Below the pieces are notes generated by a model that was given only the letters and a program-made list of their open reading frames with translations, was not told where the DNA came from and searched no databases. From Mesorhabditis belari (Eukaryota > Nematoda > Chromadorea > Rhabditida > Rhabditidae): a stretch of 64,000 nucleotides of DNA. Positions within the stretch are counted from its first letter, which is position 1, and every line of letters begins with the position of its first letter. The stretch covers positions 2,911,501-2,975,500 of the forward strand of contig CAUEEP010000736.1 of assembly GCA_958450365.1 (NCBI GenBank). Direction: 5' to 3'. Position numbers and translations under genes: made by a program. Positions 56,301 through 64,000 of this stretch are shown one piece after another.

Positions 56301-59300
56301 GAAATTAAAGCTCAGCAACAATTCTGAAAACGATCAGATAATCCATGAAGAAATTAGCAGACCAAATAAGTTCTCTCAGTCTATTCACTCAAGTGTACTC
56401 TTATCCGTCTTTACACCTTTACAACAAGGACATGACAAAGGACTGGGAAATTGAGAGTCACTCTTTTAACTACTCACATTAGATCAAAAGTTAACTAAGC
56501 TTTTGGAAATTCGTGATTCATGGAAACTGCCTTAAACTACCTTAAACTGCCTTAAACTTTAAAAAGAGTACGCTTGAAAGAATGCTAACTGCAACAAACT
56601 TGAGAAAATTTGGAATTTCTGTTGTTCTTACTGATCAGAATATAGTAATTGCTATTCGTTACTGTAATCAGTAATCGATAGTCTTAGGAGTAACTTCATG
56701 AACCATGTTTAGACAAGTTGGTTGACAAGACAAGTCATTAACAGACTCACGACAATGGTCTAGAGTGGTCCATCTCATTTTGAGAAGTCCTCAACTTTAA
56801 TATTAAAGAAACTTTTGTCATACTTGACCAATTTTGATGTTTTTGATATCAAAAGGTTCCATGAACTCTCTTCTAATAAAAAAAGTGTTTAAAACTAACA
56901 AAGTTATTAATTTTCTTGTAAAAAAACCTCTATTTCTCTTTCGCCATAAGCGTTTATGCAAAACGATGGAAATTTTTAAGTTTACATAATCGTCTAGCTT
57001 TTGGCACACAGCTTTTAGATATAAGAATATAAAAGTCGGTTCTTTTTTCCGATTTTCGTTTAATTACCCAAATTTTTGACTTGGCTTGGTAGTGGTGAGT
57101 TCATAATTGAAAATTAACAACGGATTCAGATTTCCTACTTTGAAAAGTCTACGAATATTAATTTCCAAAAAACTTTACTAGATAATTCCTTTGGATTATT
57201 GCCCGTTAATTCCTTTAGGTTATTGCCTGCCCACCTATTCCCCTACAAATCTCCCGCATTCAAAACCCAACACATAATTAGAGGGCCGAGTACCCTTTCC
57301 ACTTCCCTTTCCTCCCCACCAAGTGTTGACAGATCGCTCCTTTCCTGTTCCCTTTACCTATGTGTTCCTATGTGTTCATTCAGAATTGAATACATCACCG
57401 AATCTGACACCCTTGAGTGGACTAAGTGCTACAATCCGCACCTTTGTCCGCACACCGAATGACTAATTGAGACAAGTCAATGAAAATGGGGTTGAAATGA
57501 GTTTGTTGGAGATCAAGTTGGCTCAAGTCATCAAGTTGGCAAAGCAAAATCAAGTTGGCTTTGCGCTTTTACTCTACGAGTCCTCTCTGAGCTAGCCTTA
57601 GGACACCTGTGTTACGATTTAACAAATGCAGCTGAAGCTGTCTTCGGCGCGAGTCGCACAGTCACCAAGTGACCACACTTAATACTAGAAGGAAGAGTAA
57701 ACTCAGTAAAGTAAAGTACTCAGTAAAGTAAGCTCCCGTGTCACTGAGTAAGTAAGGAATCAGTGAAAGTATTTCACTGTTGCCGAAGCTTTCACTTATA
57801 CTAAACCTCTCAAGACTCTTCAAAGAAGAGAACGGTTAAGTTGAAAACAAAGAATTTAGTGAATCAAATTAGCATTGAACAGCTGTAGTATTTTTGCTTC
57901 GAACAATCTAGCAAATTCAAATTTTAGATAAGTAAAGCTAATTTGATTGAAAAACGATATTCAAATGTATTAGTAAATGTGTTTCAAGTGTATGCATTAG
58001 CAAAGCCAAGCTGAAGCCAAGCTGAAGCCAAGCTGAAGCCAAGCTGAAGCCAAGCTGAAGCCAAGCTGAAGCCAAGCTGAAGCCAAGCTGAAGCCAAGCT
58101 GAAGCCAAGCTGAAGCCAAGCTGAAGCCAAGCTGAAGCCAAGCTGAAGCCAAGCTGAAGCCAAGCTGAAGCCAAGCTGAAGCCTAGATATTTAAAAGAAT
58201 ATCTAGCTAGAGTATAAAGTAAAGGCGAAAATTTCTCTTTCAGCATTGTCTAACTGGAGTCTGTGCATGTTTAACTAAGCCTTGATTAGCTTAAAAATTA
58301 AAAAAATATCCTACATCCAACGTTTTAACTTAATTAAATAAAATTTCTACCAACAACTTTTTGTTTTTCTATTATCAATTTCGGTTCAAGTTTTCTGCTT
58401 TCTGAAAACCGTAAATGACTAAAATCCATTGATTTTAAGTTTTTCAATTAATAAAACAAACAAAAAATGTGATATTTTGTGATTTTCGATAAATTTTGAT
58501 CTATTTGATCTATTTGATGAAAAAAAAAATGGGAAAAGACTCAGAAAGTGCGTCATTTACGTCGAAATTTGTTAATTCAATCTGGTTCTATCTACAAAAT
58601 CACCGATTATTTGTGTGGAAAGGGTAACAACCCAGGTAGTGCATTGAATAACTGATTTAAGGACAATAGCTAATATTGTTTTGGTTGGAAAAGCTTGTTC
58701 GCATTTTTTCAATTAATAAAACAAAAAAAAAAGTGTGATATTTTGTGATTTTCGATAAATTTTGATCTATTTGATCTATTTGATGAAAAAAAAAATGGGA
58801 AAAGACTCAGAAAGTGCGTCATTTACGTCGAGATTTTTCCACTTACCTGTTTTACTTGGAAAAGTTTGTTTTTTTCTGATTTTGCTTTTGATAAACAATT
58901 GATCTTAGATTAGGATTCTTATATTTAAACTCTTTTTTTTTAAAAAAACTTACATCTAGTAGATTGATCGAATCATAGCAAAGTCCCGAGAGACAAACAT
59001 TGTTCACATCGCCGGCACAGTAGAGATTCTGAACAATTTTTCGATTAAACTCCTTCAGGATGTACTTAGAATGGATTTTGTGCTTGAAAATGTAAACGCA
59101 TACTATTTGATGCATTGTTTTCCTTCTAGGGAAATTTTTTTAAATGGACCTGGCAGAAAATAGGAAAATAATTGTGATCTCAGTCTTCTATTGTCGATTG
59201 TCTTCTATTTTTCAGCGAAAATCTTATTAAAAAGATCATTAAATAGATCTATTTACATTAAAAAGTATTTAAAAACGTTAAAATTTTGATTTTATTTAAG

Positions 59301-59661
59301 TAAAATTTAATAAAAATGTTTTGTTTTGAATAAGAATTGCCTAGAATTGCGTTTTATTTTCAATTTTCTTTACTTAAGACTCAGGTTTGGCTCAGGTTTG
59401 GCTCAGTTTTCGTTCAGATTTGGTTCAGATTACGTTCAGATTTCGTTCAGATTTGTTTCATGTATTGTTTAGATTTGATTCTTTACTTAAGACTTACCTT
59501 GTCAGCGAAATTCTGCGATTTGATGTGTGGTCTCAGGAAAGTCTAAACATTTAGAATATTCAGTAACGAAAGAAAAACATTAAACATGTTTTTAAAAAAG
59601 AATTCACCTCTCCAAAAGCCACTGAAAGAAGCGAAAGCACAATGACTGGCCTCAATCCCAT
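47332..59661 (-). CDS. Type I membrane protein with ET/Ly6-like module and acidic stalk (556 aa)
   Basis: Sixteen exons join in phase (1671 nt): 59661-59608, 59542-59498, 59028-58954, 55762-55691, 54783-54676, 52765-52349, 52272-52210, 51353-51267, 51195-51094, 50962-50888, 50132-50058, 50016-49960, 49915-49855, 49776-49673, 49579-49523, 47550-47332. Signal peptide MGLRPVIVLSLLSVAFG. Residues ~36-96 hold ten cysteines in a three-finger pattern: LYCAGDVNNVCLSGLCYD, GCATVEMCAKTECK, FVCCCSGTVCNGK, as in nematode ET modules. Residues ~119-480 are Glu/Lys/Val-rich and low-complexity (many EE, VE, EK). TM helix LIPVLIILAILALIAGGGFV (~490-511), then a basic stop-transfer and ~45-residue cytosolic tail. 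TTTCAG lies 1 nt before the ATG. Nearly all introns are phase 0. Role as receptor or adhesion protein is inference. Confidence 0.78.
47728..49394 (+). mobile_element. Rearranged IS630-Tc1-mariner (maT-like) element
   Basis: Degraded transposase frames at about 47800-48413, including FQQDWAPAHRAKA and WPAKIPDLNSPLDFSVW, typical of the DDD catalytic region with spacing close to DD37D. In-frame stops and frameshifts (for example at about 48137) break it. The tail sequence GAATTGATCAAAATCT occurs at 48390 and again upstream at 47776, so the left end is a duplicated copy of the 3' part. The right terminus CAGCCACCCTGTA lies at 49382-49394. No matching left terminus was found. It sits in intron 15 of the ET-module gene. 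Confidence 0.75.
48477..49258 (+). repeat. 22-bp minisatellite, ~35 copies
   Basis: Unit GCGGATGGAAGCMTGTATCAAA (M = A or C), with occasional GCGAATTG variants. Since 22 is not a multiple of 3, all three frames stay open and repeat every 66 nt, which explains the long open frames here. It starts within the C-terminal codons of the adjacent transposase (VKKRIEAYIKADG). Confidence 0.95.
50150..50842. mobile_element. Two M1 elements flanking a coding-like fragment
   Basis: Degenerate M1 copies at 50150-50346 and 50643-50842 enclose 50350-50640, which looks coding on the plus strand. It has MGRDR ending at a GTAAGT donor (about 50447), then, after an AAATTCAG acceptor, an open exon (LGMRQPYALGRVLRARYMNE, SNPFLHSRYFSKQ) to a GTGAAC donor at about 50612. 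I do not recognise it. It is opposite in strand to, and within an intron of, the ET-module gene, so it may be a carried gene fragment. Confidence 0.5.
51479..51993. mobile_element. MITE, mariner-like ends (515 bp), copy 2
   Basis: TA-flanked; about 99% identical to 30430-30943. It lies in the intron between exons 7 and 8 of the ET-module gene. A short flank (AATAGTTTGCTTTAAAGCTT) is duplicated on both sides of it (51385 and 51996). Confidence 0.92.
52020..52197. repeat. ~30-bp tandem repeat (ATAAGCCAAGTCTAA)
   Basis: About six units of AATCATAAGCCAAGTCTAAG with small changes, in the same intron as the MITE. Confidence 0.85.
52800..54600. repeat. Intron filled with degenerate MITE, tRNA-like and SINE-like repeats
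   Basis: About 52870-53340 is a decayed relative of the 515-bp MITE, with ATTGACATAAAGATAGGTTT and tandem TTAGCTAAAGTATCC. A tRNA-like segment with TTGGGTTCGAGTCCTCAG lies at 53500-53590. A SINE-like block with CGACGTAGAATTTTGCACTG occurs at 53600-53760 and 53930-54070 and, inverted, at 54210-54340 and 54430-54545. All lie in intron 5 of the ET-module gene. No exon seen in it. Confidence 0.6.
54885..55577. mobile_element. Foldback MITE with ~175-bp arms
   Basis: The arms at 54888-55065 and 55395-55575 share TTTCCAACGATAGAAA, GTTGTAAATCTCCTCT and GAAATTTCGAGG in inverted order. The middle (55066-55394) includes the block also found inverted at 28780-28900 in the PAN gene intron. Lies in the intron between exons 4 and 5 of the ET-module gene. 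Confidence 0.8.
55848..56470. repeat. Direct and inverted partial duplications
   Basis: 55843-55965 and 56336-56465 are direct copies (TCTATTCACTCAAGTGTACT, GGACATGACAAAG). The block AGGTACTTGTCGG with GAGACTCAACTCGG at 56005-56050 returns inverted at 56185-56230. No gene seen. Confidence 0.7.
58005..58185. repeat. 11-bp minisatellite (AAGCCAAGCTG), ~16 copies
   Basis: Almost perfect copies of an 11-bp unit in intron 3 of the ET-module gene. The open frame across it is a repeat artefact. Confidence 0.95.
58441..58838. repeat. Direct ~130-bp repeats flanking a PAN-gene exon fragment
   Basis: 58441-58571 and 58705-58838 are near-identical (GATTTTCGATAAATTTTGAT, GACTCAGAAAGTGCGTCATT). Between them, 58572-58704 matches 31098-31215, the 3' part of exon 7 of the PAN gene plus the start of its intron (TCACCGATTATTTGTGTG, GACAATAGCTAATATTGTTT), at roughly 90% by eye. 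Located in intron 3 of the ET-module gene. The fragment has no splice sites of its own that would make it part of this gene. Confidence 0.8.
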
Positions 59662-59962
59662 TCTGAAATGATTAATTATTGGCGATTAATTATTGATTTA
59701 AAAAATGGAAAACAAAACTAGAAAACTGAGTTGATTCAAGGAAAGATAAAAAAAAATCTTTGCTTTCGATCCTTCTTTTTCATTTTGAAGATGCGTTTGT
59801 CCACCCCCTCTTTTTCGAGAACTTTTGACTGACTCAACTGACTTTGATCGAAGAGATCACAAAAGAAAAATGATTTTTGAGCAACTGGATTCAAAATAAT
59901 GGTTATTTTTATAATCTTAGCCTTATGAAGAAAAGAAGAAAAGAAATTACAGTTGAAAATGA

Positions 59963-60319
59963 CAGTTAAAGTAAGTCAAGATCTGATCCAAGAAGAAAAA
60001 CTAGGTCAGGATCAGATTATGCTTTGATTTGACTATTTAAAGACTACTTATATCATGAATTTAATGAAATAGAGAAACCAAGGCACATAATTTCATTAGA
60101 ACACATGTTCCATCAAAGCCAAAGCTAGATCAAGCGAGAAAATTACAGTTAAAGTAAGTCAAGATCTGATCCAAGAAGAAAAACTAGGTCAGGATCAGAT
60201 TATGCTTTGATTTGACTATTTAAAGACTACTTATATCATGAATTTAATGAAATAGGGAAACCAAAGCACATAATTTCATTAGAACACATGTTCCATCAAA
60301 GCCAAAGCTAGATCAAGCC
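59963..60319. repeat. Tandem duplication, ~182-bp unit, two copies
   Basis: 59963-60138 and 60145-60319 are almost identical (GTAAGTCAAGATCTGATCCA, ACACATGTTCCATCAAAGCC). They lie upstream of the ET-module gene start. A recent duplication with no coding content. Confidence 0.9.
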
Positions 60320-61930
60320 GCAAGCTAAGGAAAAGGTGGGCAATTTGTCGCCACTTGATCAAAAGTGAATCAAAAAGAGGAAGGGGGAGGCGCAGTTGCC
60401 AAAAGATCTCCACAAATACGAAAAGATTGACGAAAAAGGAGAGAAAAGGTATGAGAACGGCTTTGATTGATGAATTTTCACGGGACTCCACAAGGGATGG
60501 GTGCAATGAGAGAAATGGAGGAGGGGAGGGGACAAGAGAGTTCCCTCCCACCGATTCAAACACTTGCTCCCGGATCTCTCCAATCGAGTAATGAATGGAA
60601 TCACTGCAGTTATTTGTGTTAGCTATTTTTCTTCAATGAGATCTTGTTATGCTTTTTCTTAGGTTATCAAAGTGCAAGCAAAGCTCCCAATGCTTTAGCT
60701 CTATTTTATTATAAACTACTTTAGTTCAATTCATTTAATTCCAAATAGAATGACAAGTTAAACAAAACAAAAACTTTTAATAGCTATCTTGTCAAATTAA
60801 AGTTGAAGAAATTGATTAAATAGTTATCTTTTGCTAAATAGAAAGTTTAAGGCTTACGTTAAAGAGATTTTTAGAGATCAGTAAAGATCAGTAACTCAAT
60901 TCCCTTCAAATCTTAAACCCATTAGCTACAATATTGAGAAAAGAAATACTTGAGAAGATTTCGAAGAGACATAATCTTAGTGGGTGTCGTGATATGCGCT
61001 TATGGTTGAAGAGGGTTGTCAAGAAGGGAATGTGGTGAACCCCATAATTGACCAAGTGCCTTTATTGTGGCTTATTGGCACTTGAAAGAGAGTGAGAAGA
61101 GGATTGGAAAACAAGAAAATTGAATTCAAATGTTTGCATGTTAGAGATATTTGTTAAAAAAGCTTATTTAGATCTTAAACTTAAGCTCTTATTATTGTAA
61201 ATGATCAGCTAGAAAAGCAGAAAGTTGTTTAACATTATTGTTCTTGTTTTCAGAGAGTTCAAAGTTGAAAGTTGAAAGAAAAACAACAGAAAGTTGTCTT
61301 CAAAGACTTTTTAATGTTTTAGAGTTGTAAAAGAAGAGTTTAAAGAGTTTAAAGAAGAGTTTAAAGAAAAGTTTATAAGCTTAAAATACTTTGAAAAGTA
61401 AAAAGTACAGTATTTATTCTTTTCAGACAGAAAAAAGAATTCTTTTCAGACAACTGGTCCAAGAATTGTTTATCCAAAAGGATTACTGGATTCAGAAATG
61501 TCTTGGAAAGGAAAATCGTTTAGATTGGCTTAAGTGGAAACAGATTTCTCAAGGGTTAAGTCAAAAATTGAAAATGAATGCCGAAGAATTCTCAAAACGT
61601 TTTCTTATAAAAGAAAATTGAAGTAAATCATCAAATTTTCTAAATCAAAGTGAACTTTTGAAAGTTTTCTTTAAAAAATAAAAGAATTTTTGATGAAATC
61701 AGAAAAAGAACACTTTTTTGAGAGCCAAAGCATCCCCGTTTTCACACAGGAGTTGCCCTTTCAGCATTCATTTCTCTTTTTCTTCTATTTTACTTTTTAT
61801 TTTCCATTTTTCCCTATCAGTGAACTCACTCACTTTCTGGAGTGATAAAAAAAGTAATTGCGTGAAAAATCGGAGCCGAGAAAACGTCAGCAGACTCTAT
61901 CCAAAAGGCTTAACAGTTAAGTGGCACTGA
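60320..61930. other. No convincing gene
   Basis: A GC-richer patch at 60340-60600 has open frames on both strands with unnatural Arg/Gly- or Ser/Phe-rich composition; it may be the regulatory region of the ET-module gene. A 76-codon frame at 61391-61621 has a helix-like pattern (LDWLKWKQISQGLSQKL), but a second frame in the same place is also open after TTCTTTTCAG. I do not call a gene. Confidence 0.45.
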
Positions 61931-61939
61931 TTTCGCGAG

Positions 61940-62074
61940 ATCGGAGACATAAAGTGAAATCCGGGAAAAGAAAAGAGAACAGAGAATAAGCTATTAGATG
62001 ATCGAATTGAATTCATCTAATAGCTTATTCTCTGTTCTCTTTTCTTTTCTCGGATTTCACTTTATGTCTCCGAT
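61940..62074 (+). repeat. Near-perfect hairpin, 62-bp arms, 11-nt loop
   Basis: The left arm 61940-62001 (starting ATCGGAGACATAAAGTGAAA) and right arm 62013-62074 pair at 61 of 62 positions. The single exception would be a G:U pair in a plus-strand transcript and a C:A mismatch in a minus-strand one. The loop is 62002-62012. Too short and too perfect for the older foldback elements here. It could be a young palindromic insertion or a hairpin RNA source. Confidence 0.9.
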
Positions 62075-62159
62075 GAGCAACTTCAAAGTTTGTACATTTC
62101 CCGTAAAAGATATTTGAAATACGCTATTTGAATTGAAATTTCTCTAAATAAAAGTTGTA

Positions 62160-62530
62160 TATTATCTAATGCAAGATTCTTCAGCAAATTTTGATAACTT
62201 TTGAAAAGAACTTGAGCAGAGATTCAAGTCTTTCTGAAAATTCTTTAAATTGAACTATAATAAAAGCAATTTGATTATATCTAGCTGAAAATTTGGCTAT
62301 TTATCTAACTTGTTATGCTCTTTCTTTTTTCTATTGACATCAAAATCGGTTTCTGTAGAAGAAAGTGCTCAAATCACTTCATCGAGTGTTCATCATTTTT
62401 AGCGTCTCAACTTCTTGCTTTTCTAAACCTATTAAAAGCCTGCTTTAGAGAATCAATAGACCTTTTTATTGGTAAAAACTATAGATTAATTGGTGCGCTA
62501 GTTATTGTTAAAAAGTGCAATGAATAAGTT
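62160..62530. mobile_element. Decayed mariner-type remnant
   Basis: TATTGACATCAAAATCGGTT followed by GAAGAAAGTGCTCAAATCAC matches the palindrome arm and 5' region of the deleted mariners (25.4 and 34.1 kb). The ends are lost and no transposase motif is left. Confidence 0.5.
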
Positions 62531-62578
62531 TACCAACTTTCAAGTTCTCAATCTAATATTTTTGATGAAAAGATTGGG

Positions 62579-62735
62579 AAATACTAGAACTATTAGATTC
62601 AAATATTTAGCAAAACAAGATAATAAAAACAAATAAAGATGAAGATCTTATTCAGAACCTTACTAGAACTAATAAAAGTTATTGGATAAAGTAAATACTG
62701 TTTGGGGCATAGAAAAGTCCGTCTTTGTGCTCACA
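62579..62735. repeat. ~155-bp direct repeat (copy 1)
   Basis: Same as 63628-63778 apart from a few changes (ATTAGATTCAAATATTTAGC, GCATAGAAAAGTCCGTCTTT). The two copies bracket the 28S rRNA fragment. Confidence 0.88.
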
Positions 62736-62837
62736 GAAACACATACTCTCTGGCGTGGCAACAATTTCCTCAAAGTTTATCTAAAAAATAGTATTTAATT
62801 GTGCCAGGAGGATAAGATAAAGTTTGCTCTAGATGCT

Positions 62838-63062
62838 CTAGAGGACAGAAACCTCTCGTAGAGTAAAAGGGCAAAAGCCAACTTGATCTTGATTTTCAGC
62901 ACGAATACAGACCGCGAAAGCGTGGCCTATCGATCCTTTTGAAAAGAAATTTTCTTGCAAGAGGTGTCAGAAAAGTTACCACAGGGGTAACTGGCTTGTG
63001 GCAGCCAAGCGTCCATAGCGACATTGCTTTTTGATCTTTCGATGTCGGCTCTTCGAATCCTA
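62838..63062 (+). pseudogene. 28S rRNA fragment (domain V, peptidyl-transferase region)
   Basis: Recognisable in order: AAAAGGGCAAAAGCC, CTTGATCTTGATTTTCAG, ACGAATACAGACCGCGAAAG, CGTGGCCTATCGATCC, AAGAGGTGTCAGAAAAGTTA, CCACAGGGGTAACTGGCTTG, GTGGCAGCCAAGCG, CATAGCGACATTGC and GATGTCGGCTCTTCG. These belong to the most conserved part of eukaryotic large-subunit rRNA. It covers only ~225 nt, differs at normally invariant bases (for example GGGGTAAC for GGGATAAC, and a changed ~20-nt segment after GATCC), and has no other rDNA around it. A relocated, decayed rDNA piece. Confidence 0.92.
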
Positions 63063-63627
63063 ATGTAAACGAAAGTTTCAAATAATTTAATGACTTTTTT
63101 TTGAAATGAAATGAACAAAATGAACAAATTTCGTTTACCGAACGCTTTTTTTCGTTTACAAATAGAAGAAAAAGCTCAAAAAAATTGCCGAACTGGATCT
63201 AATTTGAAATTCAAACTAAAACAAACAAAGCTATCAAGAGAAAAGTCAGACATCGAAATTTTAAAAGGATTTTTGATCTCTAGAAAAATCTAGATTCTAA
63301 ATTTTTAAATTATTCTCATCCAGACACTAGTTTTTGGTGTAAATTGAGGGTTAATATTTCGTGAGAGTTGAAATGTTTCCGGATTTTGGATAAAAGGTAA
63401 AAGAGTGGTAGAAGAGAATGGTAAAAGAGACAAAGAATGAATGTTGTTGATTTAGTTGTTGACCTAGTTCATTGTAAAAGAGTAAAGAGGAGACTGAATA
63501 CCATTTAGACACCATTTTTGGAGAAAGGAGCTGGCAGTGTATAAATATGAGAAATCATAGAAACAAGAATTTCTTTCTTTAAAAGAATTTCAAGAATCGC
63601 TATTAAGTTTAATTCCAAATCAATTCT

Positions 63628-63778
63628 CCTAGAACTATTAGATTCAAATATTTAGCAAAACAAGATAGCAAAACCAAAATAAAGATGAAGATCTTATTCA
63701 GAGCCTTACTAGAACTAATAAAAGTTATTGGATAAAGTAAATACTGTTCGGAGCATAGAAAAGTCCGTCTTTGTACAC
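63628..63778. repeat. ~155-bp direct repeat (copy 2)
   Basis: Second copy of 62579-62735. Between the two copies, outside the rRNA fragment, and from 63779 to the window end I see no gene. Confidence 0.88.
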
Positions 63779-64000
63779 TTTTGACTTTCTTTATCCGATA
63801 AATAAGTTCTTGAATAGTGGCCTTAACTTTGTACAGCTATAAAATAGTACAGCCAATAGTACAGCTATAAAACAGTGATTTGAATCTTAAATAGCTACTC
63901 AATGTGTAATTTCGAAGCTTTCAGAAAAGAATCAAGCTTTTGGTAAAATACAGAGCTAACTTTTTTGGCTGTACCTGGCTGTACCTAAGACCTGGCTTGA

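Noticed and set aside
57199..57462. 87-codon plus-strand frame inside intron 3 of the ET-module gene
   Set aside because: The end (IEYITESDTLEWTKCYNPHL) looks coding after a CATTCAG acceptor, but I found no upstream exon or family. Kept only as a possibility for a nested gene fragment.
57938..58246. Minus-strand frame with repeated ASAWLQLGFSL
   Set aside because: By-product of the 11-bp AAGCCAAGCTG minisatellite.
60279..60604. Overlapping open frames on both strands
   Set aside because: Unnatural Arg/Gly- or Ser/Phe-rich composition and no splice-consistent partners. Probably just a GC-richer stop-poor patch.
61391..61621. 76-codon plus-strand frame, helical-looking
   Set aside because: A second frame is open in the same place and there is no start context or neighbour exon.

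Overview
This window looks like nematode genomic DNA, probably from a rhabditid relative. It is AT-rich, its genes are cut into many small exons with TTTCAG-type 3' splice sites, and several start codons sit 0-4 bases after such a site, as in spliced-leader trans-splicing. The gene families fit too: ground-like, transthyretin-like, ET-module, C-type lectin-like and PAN proteins, with mariner-type elements throughout. All gene models were built by hand by joining exons on reading frame, splice sites and splice phase. None was checked against transcripts or a database.

Layout. 0-4.7 kb: foldback and tandem repeats with two weak small coding candidates. 4.7-14.0 kb (-): a complete 19-exon peroxisomal acyl-CoA oxidase whose introns are full of mobile DNA. 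15.0-16.6 kb: a 67-bp tandem repeat resembling the 5' end of 18S rRNA, split by a mariner. 17.9-19.6 kb (-): a ground-like gene. 20.1-20.8 kb (+): a small unknown gene candidate. 21.0-24.2 kb (+): a membrane-anchored C-type-lectin-like gene. 26.2-33.7 kb (+): a large secreted protein with about 23 eleven-residue repeats, nearly all starting with an N-glycosylation sequon, then a Thr/Ala mucin-like part and two PAN-like domains. 33.8-37.3 kb (-): a secreted protein of unknown family, tail to tail with the previous gene. 37.8-38.8 kb (-): a frameshifted secreted-protein remnant ending in poly-threonine. 39.8-41.8 kb (+): a transthyretin-like gene. 43.3-43.9 kb (-): a small charged protein. 44.87 kb: tRNA-Arg(TCG). 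47.3-59.7 kb (-): a 16-exon type I membrane protein with an extracellular ET/Ly6-like module and a long acidic stalk. 59.7-64 kb: no convincing gene, but a near-perfect 62-bp-arm hairpin and a 28S rRNA fragment.

The genes do not form a pathway. Most encode secreted or surface proteins and sit in a matrix of short inverted-repeat elements, tRNA-like SINE pieces, minisatellites and duplicated segments. The best candidate for something undescribed is the 26.2 kb gene. The most informative genome-dynamics features are the rDNA-derived repeats, the tRNA-like modules inside an inverted-repeat element, the minisatellite grown from a transposase tail, and a PAN-gene exon fragment copied into another gene's intron.
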